In this document: positions 7,759 through 17,885 of the stretch, piece after piece
How positions within the stretch are numbered: the first letter of the stretch is position 1
Layout: every line of letters begins with the position of its first letter
NCBI RefSeq assembly: GCF_004795255.1
Contig: NZ_SSBQ01000002.1
Span: forward strand, 4,184,001-4,248,000
Length of the DNA: 64,000 nt
Source: Streptomyces sp. RKND-216
GTDB taxonomy: Bacteria > Actinomycetota > Actinomycetes > Streptomycetales > Streptomycetaceae
Reading direction: 5' to 3'
Position numbers and translations under genes: made by a program
The notes under the pieces: model-generated
What the model was told of the DNA's origin: nothing
Database searches by the model: none
Seen by the model: the letters and a program-made list of their open reading frames with translations, nothing else

Positions 7759-10206
7759 GTGGTGACGGCTGCGGGGAGGTACGACGGCGGAAGGGAGTCC
7801 GGGGCGAGCGGGGCGCCCGGGGCGTCCGAGCCGGAAGGGGCGCACGGACGGGGCGGACCGGAGGCGCCGGACGAGGTGCGCGGAGAGACGGACGCTCGGC
7901 CGGAGGCACGCGCGTCCGCCGCTCCGGCGCAGGCGCCTGCCGCGTCGCTTCCCGTGCCGGGCCACGCGTGCGCCGACGAGCCGTCGGCGCACGCGTGGCC
8001 CGACGTGGCGGAGGACGGCGCCGAGGCGCCGGCACAGGTCTTCCGTGCAGAGGAGGACACTCCGACGGCGGGCGCACCGGAGACCGGTTTGCGGCCGGCT
8101 GAGGACGGCGCAGACGGCGCACCCGGGGCCGTGCCGCGCACGCCGCCGAGACCCACCGCGCCTCCCAGGCCGCACGTGCCGCCCCGGCCGTCGATGCCGC
8201 CGAGCCACGGCTGGAACGACGGACTGATCGCGCGTCGCGCACCGGAATGCTTCCCGCAGGGCGCGGGGGAGTCCGCGGATGGCCCGGCCTGCGGTTACGG
8301 CGCGTTTGGCGAGGCCCAGCACGGGCACGATGGGCGCGTGCACGGTGCCGCCGCGCCGTCCGGACCCCCCGCCCCCGGGACGCCGCCCCCGGACGAGCCG
8401 CGCGCGCACGAGGACGTGGCCCCCGAGGACGTGGCCCCCGAGACCCAGGAGGGCGAGGCGTGGGGAGGGGGAGCCAAACCGACCGGGATCGGAGGGCTGC
8501 CGTCCCCCGACGGCATCGGCGGGGGAGCGGTCGGCGGCGCCCTGCGCCGCCGCCTGGGGGCTTTGCGGGAGCTGATCGGCCTGTCCCGCACCCGGCTGGA
8601 GGGCAGGGTGCTGGCCGAGGCAGGCAGGGTGCTCGACGAGGCCGGGGCACGGGCCCAACTGCCCGCCGCCTACACCACGGTCGCCATCGCGGGCGCCACC
8701 GGTAGCGGCAAGTCCTCGCTCCTCAACGCCCTGTCCGGGCGCACCCTCTCGGAGACCGGGCTCCGCCGCCCGACGACGGCCCAGCCCGTCGCCTGCACCT
8801 GGGAGGCCGAACGCGAGGGCGGGGCCGACGGGTTGCTCGACCGGCTCGGCATCCCCCCCGGTCTGCGCCGGCGGGTGAAGGACCCCTCACTGCACGGCCT
8901 GGTGCTGATCGACCTGCCCGATCACGACTCCGTCGCCGCCGGCCACCGCGAACACGTCGACCGGCTGCTGGAACTGGTCGATGCGGTGGTGTGGGTGGTC
9001 GACCCGGAGAAGTACGCGGACGCGCTGCTGCACGAGCGCTACCTGCGGCCGCTCGCGGGCTACGCGGAGGTCACCTTCGTCGTCCTCAACCAGGTCGACC
9101 GGCTGCCGGGCGAGGCTGCGGACGCCGTGCTGCACGACCTGCGCCGTCTGCTGGACGAGGACGGCATGGCGCTCGGCGACTACGGCGAGCCGGGCGCGCG
9201 GGTCCTGGCCACCTCCGCCCTCACCGGAGCAGGGCTGCACGAACTGCGTGAGGAGCTGGGCGCGTTCGCCGCGACCCGGGAGGCCCCGGCCCGTCGCCTG
9301 ACCGCAGACCTGGACGGGGCCGCGGAGCGGCTGCGCCGGGTGTACGCCGACCCGGCCCTGCCCGCGCCGACCGGGCTGACCGAGGCGGACCGTGAGGAGT
9401 TCGAGGACTTGCTTGCCTCGGCCGTCGGCGCCCGTGCGGCGGGGCAGGCCGCGGAACGGGCCTGGCTGCGGCACGCCGAACGGTCCTGCGGCACCCCCTG
9501 GTCGCAGCTGGTGCGTGCACGCGATGCCCGTCGCCGCGCGTCGTGCGGCAGCGCGGAGGCCCCCGGGCGGGCGGAGCCCGAGCCTGGCGGGGCGGCGCCG
9601 GCACGGCACCGGGCCGCCAGGCCGGTGCTCACCCAGGCGGTGCGCCAGGTCGCCGAACAGGCGACCGTCGGCCTGCCCGACGCGTGGCGGCGGACCGTGC
9701 GGGACGCAGCCTGGCGGGGGGCGGAAGGACTGCCCGAGGCGCTGGACACGCTGATCGGGGAAGCCCTCGCTCCCCCGGGCGACGCACACCCGTCCGACCG
9801 TGGGCGGGCCCGCGGTGCACAGCGCCCGCACGGGCTTCCGCGCCTGGAGCGGCCGCCGTGGTGGACGGTCGCGATGCTCGGGCAGGGGCTGCTGCTGGCG
9901 CTTCAGGTGGTCGGGGTCCTCCTGCTGGTCGGCGCGGTCTTCGGCGGATACCGGGGCGCCCTGTGGCCACCGGTCGTCCTGGTGCTGGGCGGTGCCGTCG
10001 CGGCACCGGGACTCGCGGCCGCCTGCCGTGCCGCCGCCCGGGGGCCCGCGCGCGCGTTCGGGCAGGAGGAGGAACGCCGGCTGCGGCGGCTCTCCGCCGG
10101 CTGCGGGCGGACACGCGTGCTGGAGCCCGTGGCGGCGGAGCTGATGCGCTACCGCGAGGTGCGGGAGCAGTACGTGGTGGCCGCGGGAGACACGGGACCG
10201 GTGTGA
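7759..10206 (+). CDS. dynB: Dynamin-like membrane GTPase DynB (YfjP-type)
   Basis: About 815 residues. The start is GTG 7759 or the adjacent GTG 7762, behind AGGGAGAGG. Residues 1-265 are low-complexity Pro/Ala/Glu-rich. A GTPase follows: G1 GATGSGKSS at about 311-319, G3 LIDLPDHD and G4 LNQVDRL. Two hydrophobic helices at about 708-730 and 735-757 anchor it in the membrane, with a basic helical C-terminus after them. The family is the partner of DynA at Streptomyces sporulation septa. Odd features are the very long disordered N-terminal extension, a 15-bp tandem duplication giving EDVAPEDVAPE near 8410-8440, and a perfect 21-bp inverted repeat inside the extension (7958-8002). Confidence 0.82.
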   Translation: MVTAAGRYDGGRESGASGAPGASEPEGAHGRGGPEAPDEVRGETDARPEARASAAPAQAPAASLPVPGHACADEPSAHAWPDVAEDGAEAPAQVFRAEEDTPTAGAPETGLRPAEDGADGAPGAVPRTPPRPTAPPRPHVPPRPSMPPSHGWNDGLIARRAPECFPQGAGESADGPACGYGAFGEAQHGHDGRVHGAAAPSGPPAPGTPPPDEPRAHEDVAPEDVAPETQEGEAWGGGAKPTGIGGLPSPDGIGGGAVGGALRRRLGALRELIGLSRTRLEGRVLAEAGRVLDEAGARAQLPAAYTTVAIAGATGSGKSSLLNALSGRTLSETGLRRPTTAQPVACTWEAEREGGADGLLDRLGIPPGLRRRVKDPSLHGLVLIDLPDHDSVAAGHREHVDRLLELVDAVVWVVDPEKYADALLHERYLRPLAGYAEVTFVVLNQVDRLPGEAADAVLHDLRRLLDEDGMALGDYGEPGARVLATSALTGAGLHELREELGAFAATREAPARRLTADLDGAAERLRRVYADPALPAPTGLTEADREEFEDLLASAVGARAAGQAAERAWLRHAERSCGTPWSQLVRARDARRRASCGSAEAPGRAEPEPGGAAPARHRAARPVLTQAVRQVAEQATVGLPDAWRRTVRDAAWRGAEGLPEALDTLIGEALAPPGDAHPSDRGRARGAQRPHGLPRLERPPWWTVAMLGQGLLLALQVVGVLLLVGAVFGGYRGALWPPVVLVLGGAVAAPGLAAACRAAARGPARAFGQEEERRLRRLSAGCGRTRVLEPVAAELMRYREVREQYVVAAGDTGPV
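7958..8002. repeat. Perfect 21-bp inverted repeat inside dynB
   Basis: Arms 7958-7978 and 7982-8002 are exact reverse complements, separated by the 3-nt loop AGC. The sequence is coding and yields GHACADEPSAHAWPD in the disordered N-terminal extension. RNA or cruciform DNA would form a very stable hairpin here. Confidence 0.9.
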
Positions 10207-10290
10207 CCCGGAGCGCCCGGAGCGGCGTCGCCCGGACCGGCGGGACCCGGCGGGTCACTGGGGCTCCGGGGGAGCCTGAGGGGGACCGGG

Positions 10291-10317
10291 TTGTCCACAC
10301 CCCCCGGTTCATCCACA
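10291..10317. promoter_or_regulatory. Pair of DnaA-box-like sites upstream of ssbB
   Basis: TTGTCCACA at 10291-10299 is an exact match to the preferred Streptomyces DnaA box. A second, weaker copy, TCATCCACA at 10309-10317, lies 18 bp further in the same orientation. Both sit between dynB and ssbB, 82-108 nt before the ssbB start. They could be chance or a DnaA-responsive control element. Confidence 0.45.
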
Positions 10318-10398
10318 GCCGCGAGCAGGATCCTCCGGGGCCGGGCACGGTGGGACGACCGGGAACGAGCCCGGCAGTCCCGCAGGGAGGCGTCGCGC

Positions 10399-10851
10399 AT
10401 GAACGAGCCGCAGGTGACGGTGGTCGGGAACGTGGCCACGGAGCTGGATCACCGCACGACCCGCTCCGGTGAGCAGGCCGTGCGGTTCCGGCTGGCTGGC
10501 ACGGTTCGCCGGTTCGACCGGGCCCGCGAGGCGTGGGAGGACGCCTGGACCAGCTTCTTCACCGTCTGGGCGTGGCGCACCCTGGCCACCAACGTGGCCG
10601 CTTCGGTGACGCTCGGCGAACCGGTCATCGTGCAGGGCCGGTTGCGCGTCAGGGAGGGGGAGAAGGAGGGACGCCGCTACGTCACCGCCGACCTGCTGGC
10701 ATCCTCCATCGGACACGACCTCAACCGCGGCACCGCCGCCTTCCGGCGCGTCTCCCCGGCTCGGGCCGGAGGAGGCCCGACCTCGGGCGGGACGCCACAG
10801 GCCGTGCCGGGCCAAACCGGCGCGCCGGCCCCGGAGTTCGGTCTGCCGTGA
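10399..10851 (+). CDS. ssbB: Single-stranded DNA-binding protein SsbB
   Basis: 150 residues from ATG 10399, with GGGAGG 9-14 nt upstream; a longer in-frame start is rejected because the OB fold begins at MNEPQVTVVGNVATELDHR. It is a single OB domain of about 115 residues (FRLAGTVRRFDRAREAWEDAWTSFFTVWAW, then GEPVIVQGRLRVREGEKEGRRY). The short Gly/Pro/Gln tail lacks the acidic DDDIPF-type end of the replicative SSB. That matches the second Streptomyces SSB (SsbB), linked to chromosome segregation in sporulating hyphae rather than bulk replication. Its place after dynA-dynB fits sporulation use. DnaA-box-like sites lie upstream. Confidence 0.85.
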   Translation: MNEPQVTVVGNVATELDHRTTRSGEQAVRFRLAGTVRRFDRAREAWEDAWTSFFTVWAWRTLATNVAASVTLGEPVIVQGRLRVREGEKEGRRYVTADLLASSIGHDLNRGTAAFRRVSPARAGGGPTSGGTPQAVPGQTGAPAPEFGLP

Positions 10852-11040
10852 ACGTCCCGCTACGCCGGGTTCCCTCGATAACGATTCCGATTCGGAACGC
10901 TTGACCAGTGGGGTTATTGGGGACGGTGATGCGCTCGTCTCCTTACGATCCCTCGGGTACTCACGGGGTTCGGAGCTTTGTTCGGCGAGACGCACGTCAA
11001 CTGCCCGACGTCCCGGCTTTCTCGCCCAGAGGGGAAGAGC

Positions 11041-12456
11041 ATGACTTCTGTTCGCAGACGGGTCGTCTCCCGTCTCGCCGCCGCCGTCCTGGCTCCCGGC
11101 CTGATAGCGGCCGGTGCGCTGGCCGGTGCCGGCACCGCCGCCGCAGACGAGAACGCGGCGCAGCCAGGCGGCGCCTCCGCCACCCTCGACGGCCTCAAGA
11201 CGTACAGCCAGGCCCTGCTCGTCGAGCCGGACGGGGAGAAGAAGGAGATCGGCGCCGGTCTCTTCGAGATGACCGTCGACGGCGGCGGCGCGCTGCAGAC
11301 CTACTGCATCGACATCGCCAACCCGACCGTCAGCAAGTCCCGCTACAAGGAGGTCGGCTGGGACGCGTCGTCACTCAACGACAACGCCGACGCGGGCAAG
11401 ATCCTCTGGATCCTGCAGAACTCCTACCCGCAGGTCAACGACCTCGCCAAGCTCGGCCAGGCTGCCGGTGTCGCCGGCGCCCTGACGAACGAGACCGCCG
11501 CCGCCGGCACGCAGGTCGCCATCTGGCGCTTCTCCGACGACGCGGACGTCACCGCCAAGGACCCGGCGGCCGAGCAGCTCGCCGACTACCTGGAGAAGGC
11601 CGCCCAGAACGTCCCCGAGCCGAAGGCGTCCCTGCACCTGACGCCGGCCGCCGTCTCCGGCAAGGCCGGCGACCGCCTCGGCCCGGTCACCGTCGACACC
11701 AACGCCCAGGCCGTCTCCATCAGCACCCCCGCGGGCGTGACCGCCGGCGGCGTGAAGGTCGTCGACGGCAGCGGCAAGCCGGTGACCTCGGCCGCCGACG
11801 GCAGCGAGCTGTACTTCGACGTCCCGGCGGGCACCGAGCCCGGTGAGGCGTCGGTATCGGTGAAGGCCCGTACCACCGTGCCGGTCGGCCGCGCCTTCAC
11901 CAGCGTCGGCGTCAAGAGCCAGACCCAGATCCTCGCCGGCTCCAGCGAGTCCACGGTGACCGCGACCGCCACCGCCCGTTGGGCCGACGCCGGCCCGATC
12001 CCGGCCGTGACCGCGGAGAAGAACTGCGCCGAGGGCGGCGTGGACGTCACCGTGGCCAACGAGGGCGACAAGCCGTTCGCCTTCTCCCTGGCCGGTGAGA
12101 GCCACGAGATCGCCGCGGGCGCTTCGCAGACCATCACGGTCCCCGTGCAGGAGGACCAGGCCTACGACATCACCATCACCGGCCCCGACGGGTTCGAGAA
12201 GAACTTCACCGGCGTGCTGGACTGCGAGACCGACACCACCGGCGGTGACGAGGGCACCACCCCGCAGACCGGCGACGACACCCCCGCCGGCGACACGGCC
12301 GACGAGGGTGGCACCGACCTGGCCGCCACCGGCAGCAACAGCAACACCCCGTTGATCATCGGCGTGGCCGTGGCACTGGTCGTCGTCGGCGGCGTCGCGA
12401 TGCTGCTCGTCCGCAAGCGCAAGCCGTCCGCGGCCGGTTCCGGCAGCGAGGACTGA
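11041..12456 (+). CDS. LAXTG surface protein with Cys-Gln thioester domain
   Basis: 471 residues from ATG 11041, with GAGGGGAA 6-13 nt upstream. A signal peptide (RRRVVSRLAAAVLAPGLIAAG to about AGTAAA) leads into a thioester domain: QTYCIDIAN with C89, and TQVAIWRFSDD with Q158, the usual partners of an internal Cys-Gln thioester. Ig-like/beta domains follow at about 190-400, then a Thr/Gly/Asp linker, LAATG at 427-431, a membrane helix and a KRKPS tail. Such proteins form covalent adhesions to amine groups on host or polymer surfaces, while LAXTG sends them to a class E sortase for wall anchoring. It is the second LAXTG protein in the window, about 6 kb from the first. Confidence 0.88.
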   Translation: MTSVRRRVVSRLAAAVLAPGLIAAGALAGAGTAAADENAAQPGGASATLDGLKTYSQALLVEPDGEKKEIGAGLFEMTVDGGGALQTYCIDIANPTVSKSRYKEVGWDASSLNDNADAGKILWILQNSYPQVNDLAKLGQAAGVAGALTNETAAAGTQVAIWRFSDDADVTAKDPAAEQLADYLEKAAQNVPEPKASLHLTPAAVSGKAGDRLGPVTVDTNAQAVSISTPAGVTAGGVKVVDGSGKPVTSAADGSELYFDVPAGTEPGEASVSVKARTTVPVGRAFTSVGVKSQTQILAGSSESTVTATATARWADAGPIPAVTAEKNCAEGGVDVTVANEGDKPFAFSLAGESHEIAAGASQTITVPVQEDQAYDITITGPDGFEKNFTGVLDCETDTTGGDEGTTPQTGDDTPAGDTADEGGTDLAATGSNSNTPLIIGVAVALVVVGGVAMLLVRKRKPSAAGSGSED

Positions 12457-12518
12457 AGACACCTCCCGACCCACCCACCGGATCGCGCCACAGCGTGACC
12501 CGGGGTGACTGAAAGTGA

Positions 12519-12549
12519 CGGGGCGGCCCCTGGCGGGCCGCCCCGTTTC
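12519..12549 (+). terminator. Rho-independent-type terminator after the thioester protein
   Basis: An 11-bp GC stem (arms 12519-12529 and 12535-12545) with loop CTGGC is followed by TTT. It separates the surface protein from ettA. Confidence 0.8.
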
Positions 12550-12701
12550 GGTGTACACGCCCTTGTGCGGCAAGATGGGGTGCGTATGCCTTACGCGCGG
12601 CTCTGCCGCGCCCGGCACTTCGCGGGCGCGGCGCTCTCGCCGCGCGCCCAGACCTGCGCGGCGCGAGCCGCATGACACTCCACACTGGCGGACGGTTTCT
12701 C

Positions 12702-14366
<1,665 letters not shown>

Positions 14367-14396
14367 GGCCGCGGGAGTTCGGGAGAAGATCACACC

Positions 14397-14831
14397 GTGC
14401 GGCACACCTTCGCGTGCACTCTGCGCTGGTCGGACATGGACGCCTTCGGGCACGTCAACAACGTCGTCTTCCTCCGCTATCTGGAGGAGGCGCGGATCGA
14501 CTTCATGTTCCGGCTGGCGCGGAAGGCCGACTCCGGCGCGTTCACCGGCGGTTCGGTCGTCGCCCGGCACGAGATCGACTACCTGCGTCCGCTCGTCCAC
14601 CGGCACGAGCCGGTGACGGTCGAGACCTGGGTGACCAAGGTCGGCGCCGCGTCGGCCACCCTCGCGTACGAGATCAAGGACGACACGACGGTCTTCGTCC
14701 GTGCGAGCACGGTCGTGGTCCCGTACGACCTCGAACGGGAGCGGCCGCGCCGCCTGTCGTCCGAGGAGAAGTCCTTCCTGGAGGAGTACTTCGATGACAG
14801 TGCCGGTCCCGCCGCGCCTGGTCTTCGCTGA
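14397..14831 (+). CDS. Acyl-CoA thioesterase, hotdog fold (4HBT)
   Basis: 144 residues from GTG 14397. It has the 4HBT signature LRWSDMDAFGHVNNVVFLRYLEEAR, in which the Asp and His-Val-Asn positions are those of YbgC/FadM-like thioesterases. A single hotdog domain of normal length fills the protein. It should hydrolyse cytosolic acyl-CoA thioesters; chain length cannot be predicted. It starts 30 nt after ettA and its 3' end overlaps the next gene by 38 nt, so the three are probably co-transcribed. Confidence 0.85.
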   Translation: MRHTFACTLRWSDMDAFGHVNNVVFLRYLEEARIDFMFRLARKADSGAFTGGSVVARHEIDYLRPLVHRHEPVTVETWVTKVGAASATLAYEIKDDTTVFVRASTVVVPYDLERERPRRLSSEEKSFLEEYFDDSAGPAAPGLR

Positions 14832-15471
14832 CCCGGGGGAGGCGGCCGCGCTGGCCGCCTTCCTGGGGCGTCTGCTGCGCTGGGAGAAGGCGGCCGCAGT
14901 GCGCCTCCAGGCCGGCGGGGGAGTGCTCGGCGTCTTCGCCCGCCCCGCCCGCTTCGAGGTGTTCGCCGTGCTCACCGCGCGGCTGCTGGAGCGGGCGGAG
15001 ACGGACGTCACCGTCTCCGCGGGCGAACTCCTGGAGAGGATCGACGAGACGGCCGAGACGGTCGCCCTCCCCGGCGAGGTCACCGGCCCGTCCTGGGCCG
15101 GCCTGCTGCCGCCGCGCGGCGGCTGGCGCCGCGTCGCCGACCTCCCGGCGTCCGGCGTCCGCGACCGGGCGGCGGGCGTGGTCGCGGAGTTCCGGCAGCG
15201 CACCGAGCGGCTGCCGGAGTCCGAGCGCACGCGCGACCGGGTGGACACGCTCGCCGAGGAGATCTGGAACCGGCCGCTGACCGGCACCGCGCTGCCGCTG
15301 CGCGCGGTGCACGCCGCGCACGCCCTCGGCTTCCTCCGCGGCGCCGAGCCCCTGGGGCTCTACGACACGGGCCCGTGGCTGCGCCTGCGGACGGCCTACG
15401 GTTCCGTGATCGCCCGCAGCGGCGCGGCCGTCCCCCGCCCCGGCACGGGCCTCACCGTCACCCCTGTCTGA
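14794..15471 (+). CDS. Conserved actinobacterial hypothetical protein
   Basis: 225 residues from ATG 14794 inside the end of the thioesterase gene (38-nt overlap, different frame). It is globular and mixed alpha/beta, with no signal peptide, membrane helix or motif that I can name. It is Leu/Arg/Ala-rich, with an internal LPESERTRDRVDTLAEEIWNRPLTG stretch. The overlap implies translational coupling with the thioesterase. Confidence 0.75.
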   Translation: MTVPVPPRLVFADPGEAAALAAFLGRLLRWEKAAAVRLQAGGGVLGVFARPARFEVFAVLTARLLERAETDVTVSAGELLERIDETAETVALPGEVTGPSWAGLLPPRGGWRRVADLPASGVRDRAAGVVAEFRQRTERLPESERTRDRVDTLAEEIWNRPLTGTALPLRAVHAAHALGFLRGAEPLGLYDTGPWLRLRTAYGSVIARSGAAVPRPGTGLTVTPV

Positions 15472-15487
15472 GGCGCTCTCGGTGGCG

Positions 15488-15650
15488 TCAGCCGGTCTCC
15501 CCGGGGCCCGGCGTGTCGGGGCAGATCTCGAAGTGGTCGGGCCAAAGTTCGAGCAGGACGCGGTCACGGATCGCCAGCGGCTCCGTGAACTCCTGCGGGA
15601 GCTGGAGCCGTCCCGCCCGGTCGATCGTCGATCACCGCGTCGTCCGCGGT
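15488..15650 (-). pseudogene. Remnant of a gene C-terminus (ABC ATPase tail-like)
   Basis: On the minus strand the translation FTEPLAIRDRVLLELWPDHFEI, ending at the TGA at 15488-15490, resembles the short beta-strand extension (DRxGRLQLP..., LGIRDRV, LEPDHI) after some actinobacterial ABC-transporter ATPases. The part just upstream (TADDAVIDDRPG) is out of frame with it. No ATPase core is present. I read it as a frameshifted leftover of a deleted transporter gene. Family identification is from memory of the pattern and is tentative. Confidence 0.4.
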
Positions 15651-15693
15651 CTGACGCTCCAGCCGGTGCCGCAGGTTCCGGGCGATGCCCGGC

Positions 15694-16095
15694 CTAGTCC
15701 GCAGAGTTGACCATAGACGCTGCGGCGTACACGAGGTAGTCCCACAGCTGCCGTTCGTGCTCGGGAGCGAGGTCGAGGCTGTCCACGGCGTCGCGCATGT
15801 GCCGCAGCCACGCGTCGTGCGCGGCCCGGTTCACCGTGAACGGGGCGTGCCGCATCCGCAGGCGCGGGTGGCCGCGGTTGTCGCTGTAGGTCCGCGGGCC
15901 GCCCCAGTACTGCATGAGGAACAGCGCCAGCCGCTCCTCGGCCGGGCCGAGGTCCTCCTCCGGGTACATCGGCCGGAGCAGCGGGTCCTCGGCGACGCCC
16001 TGGTAGAAGCGGTGGACGAGTCGCCGGAACGTCTCCTCGCCGCCGACCTGCTCGTAGAAGGTCTGGCTCTGCACACTGCCGCGCGGGATCTCCAT
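15694..16095 (-). CDS. Truncated haemoglobin, group II (GlbO-like)
   Basis: 133 residues from ATG 16095 (a GTG lies directly before it). It has the 2-on-2 globin pattern [37 protein letters not shown], a [23 protein letters not shown] segment with the proximal His, and a Trp near the C-terminus, all typical of group II (trHbO). It is a cytosolic haem protein that binds O2 and NO and handles reactive species. It lies 33 nt downstream of the TPP-enzyme gene on the same strand, so may share its transcript. Confidence 0.9.
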   Translation of the reverse strand: MEIPRGSVQSQTFYEQVGGEETFRRLVHRFYQGVAEDPLLRPMYPEEDLGPAEERLALFLMQYWGGPRTYSDNRGHPRLRMRHAPFTVNRAAHDAWLRHMRDAVDSLDLAPEHERQLWDYLVYAAASMVNSAD

Positions 16096-16128
16096 CACGC
16101 CCCCATGGTCGCAGATGCCCGGCCGGGG

Positions 16129-17778
16129 TCAGGAGGAGCCGGACTCCGCCTTCGTACCGGGGTCGTGCGAGGGGGCGAACATCCGCAGCGTCGTGCGCAG
16201 CACCACCACCGAGGGCCCCGGGGAGGACAGTGCGGCCCCAAGGTCGTCGCGCAGTCCGTCGAGGGTGGTGTGCACCGCGGGCACGCCGAACGACGCGGCG
16301 AGGGCGGCGAAGTCGGGACGGGCGAGTTCCGTCCCGGCGGCGGCGCCGAACGCGTCCGTCATGTACGCGCGCAGAATGCCGTAGCCGCCGTCGTCGACGA
16401 CGAGCCAGGTCACGGGCAGGTCATGCTGCCGGGCGGTCGCGAGTTCGGCCAGCGAGTACATCGCGCCCCCGTCGCCGGAGACCGCCAGCACCGGACGGCT
16501 CCGGTCCGCGGCCGCCGCTCCCAGCGCGGCGGGGAACGCGTAGCCCAGTCCGCCGGCGCCCTGCGCGGTGTGCAGCGGCCCGGACCGGGGGTCGAAGGCG
16601 GACCACGCCCAGTAACCGAGGATCGTCATGTCCCAGAAGCTGGCCGCGTCGTCGGGCAGCGCGGCACGGACGTCCCGCAGCACGCGCCGTTCACGGGCGA
16701 GGTCCTGAGCGTCCAGCCGCTCCCGGACCCGGGCGAGCAGCCCCGCGGCCCGCGCGCGGCCGTCCCCGGCAGGTCGCGGCGTCACGGACTCGGCGAGTGC
16801 GGCGAGCGCGGCGCGGGCGTCGGCGTGCAGGCCCAGGGCGGGGTGGTTCGCCTCCAGCTTGCCGGGGTCGGCCTCGATCTGCACGACGCGGCCGCGGGGG
16901 GCGAAGGTGTGGTAGTTCGACGACAGTTCACCGAGCCCGGAGCCCGCGACGAGGAGCACGTCGGCGTCCTGCAGGAACTCCGTCGTGTGCCGGTCCTCCA
17001 GCCAGGACTGGAGGGAGAGCGGGTGGTCCCAGGGGAAGGCTCCTTTGCCCCCGAAGGTGCACGCGACCGGGGCGTCCAGCAGCTCGGCCAGCGCCAGAAG
17101 CTCCGCCTGCGCCCCGGCGCGGACCACGCCGCCGCCGGCCAGCACGGCGGGGCGGCGGGCGCCGCTCAGTGCCTCGGCCGCCGCCGCCACGGTCTCCGGA
17201 CGGGCCGGAAGCGGCCGGGGCCGTGCCGTCAGGGTGCGCACCGGCGGCGCTGCGGCGGGGGCGAGCAGTACGTCCTCCGGGATCTCGACCCATACCGGGC
17301 CGCACGGGGCCTCCAGCGCGTCGGCCCAGGCGGCGGCGAGCGCGGAGGGGATCTGGGACGCCGCCCGCACGGTGCGCGCCGACTTGACCACGCCCCGCAT
17401 CACGGCCGCCTGGTCGGCGAGTTCGTGCAGGTACCCCCTGCGCGCCCCGCCGAGCCCGGCCACCGGAACCTGGCTGCCGATGCCGAGCACGGGCACGGAG
17501 GCCGCAGCCGACTCCTGCAGCGCCGCCATCGTCATCAGGGCCCCGGGCCCGGTGGACACCAGGAGCGGGGTGACCGTGCCGGTGATCCGGGCGTGGGCGT
17601 CAGCGGCGAAGCCCGCGTTGTTCTCCACCCGCAGCCCCACCGACTCCAGCGGTGAGCGGCGCACCGCGTCGAAGAGCCCCAGCGCGTGCTGGCCCGGCAG
17701 GCCGAACACCGTGGTCGCGCCGAGTGCGGTCAGGGATTCGGTGACGAGGTCGCCGCCGGTGCGGACCGGGGTGGTCAT
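16129..17778 (-). CDS. Thiamine-pyrophosphate enzyme, acetolactate-synthase-like
   Basis: 549 residues from ATG 17778; the much longer open frame upstream is antisense to other genes. The three AHAS-type domains are in order: an N-terminal PYR domain (FGLPGQHALGLFDAV, with the likely catalytic Glu in LRVENNAGFAADA near residue 57), a central DHS-like domain (RRPAVLAGGGVVRAGAQ), and a C-terminal PP domain with GDGGAMYSLAELATA. The usual NN of the metal motif is DD (VVDDGGYG). It is a ThDP/Mg2+-dependent 2-oxo acid decarboxylase or carboligase; substrate unknown. There is no acetolactate-synthase small subunit nearby, so branched-chain synthesis is unlikely. It follows a sodium:solute symporter, and a catabolic use of the imported solute is my inference. 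Confidence 0.82.
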   Translation of the reverse strand: MTTPVRTGGDLVTESLTALGATTVFGLPGQHALGLFDAVRRSPLESVGLRVENNAGFAADAHARITGTVTPLLVSTGPGALMTMAALQESAAASVPVLGIGSQVPVAGLGGARRGYLHELADQAAVMRGVVKSARTVRAASQIPSALAAAWADALEAPCGPVWVEIPEDVLLAPAAAPPVRTLTARPRPLPARPETVAAAAEALSGARRPAVLAGGGVVRAGAQAELLALAELLDAPVACTFGGKGAFPWDHPLSLQSWLEDRHTTEFLQDADVLLVAGSGLGELSSNYHTFAPRGRVVQIEADPGKLEANHPALGLHADARAALAALAESVTPRPAGDGRARAAGLLARVRERLDAQDLARERRVLRDVRAALPDDAASFWDMTILGYWAWSAFDPRSGPLHTAQGAGGLGYAFPAALGAAAADRSRPVLAVSGDGGAMYSLAELATARQHDLPVTWLVVDDGGYGILRAYMTDAFGAAAGTELARPDFAALAASFGVPAVHTTLDGLRDDLGAALSSPGPSVVVLRTTLRMFAPSHDPGTKAESGSS

Positions 17779-17799
17779 CGTTGCGTCGTAACCCTTCTG

Positions 17800-17862
17800 T
17801 ACGGGTGGTGCCGCGGGTGGTGGGTGATGTCGCCGGTGGTGGGTGACATCGCGGGTGGTGTG
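17800..17862. repeat. Imperfect short tandem repeat between symporter and TPP genes
   Basis: Three to four degenerate copies of GGTGGTG-GGTGAYRTCGC spaced about 22-26 bp lie in the 107-nt gap between the two genes. It may be replication-slippage DNA or a linker without function. Confidence 0.45.
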
Positions 17863-17885
17863 CGGTCCTGCGGGTGGGGTGCGGT

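Noticed and set aside
5761..8658. 965-residue minus-strand ORF
   Set aside because: It is antisense to dynA and dynB, which have GTPase motifs and correct codon bias. Its own sequence is Arg/Pro/Gly-rich with no domain.
15685..17655. 656-residue plus-strand ORF
   Set aside because: It runs antisense to the globin and the TPP enzyme, both with clear motifs. It has low-complexity Arg/Gly composition.
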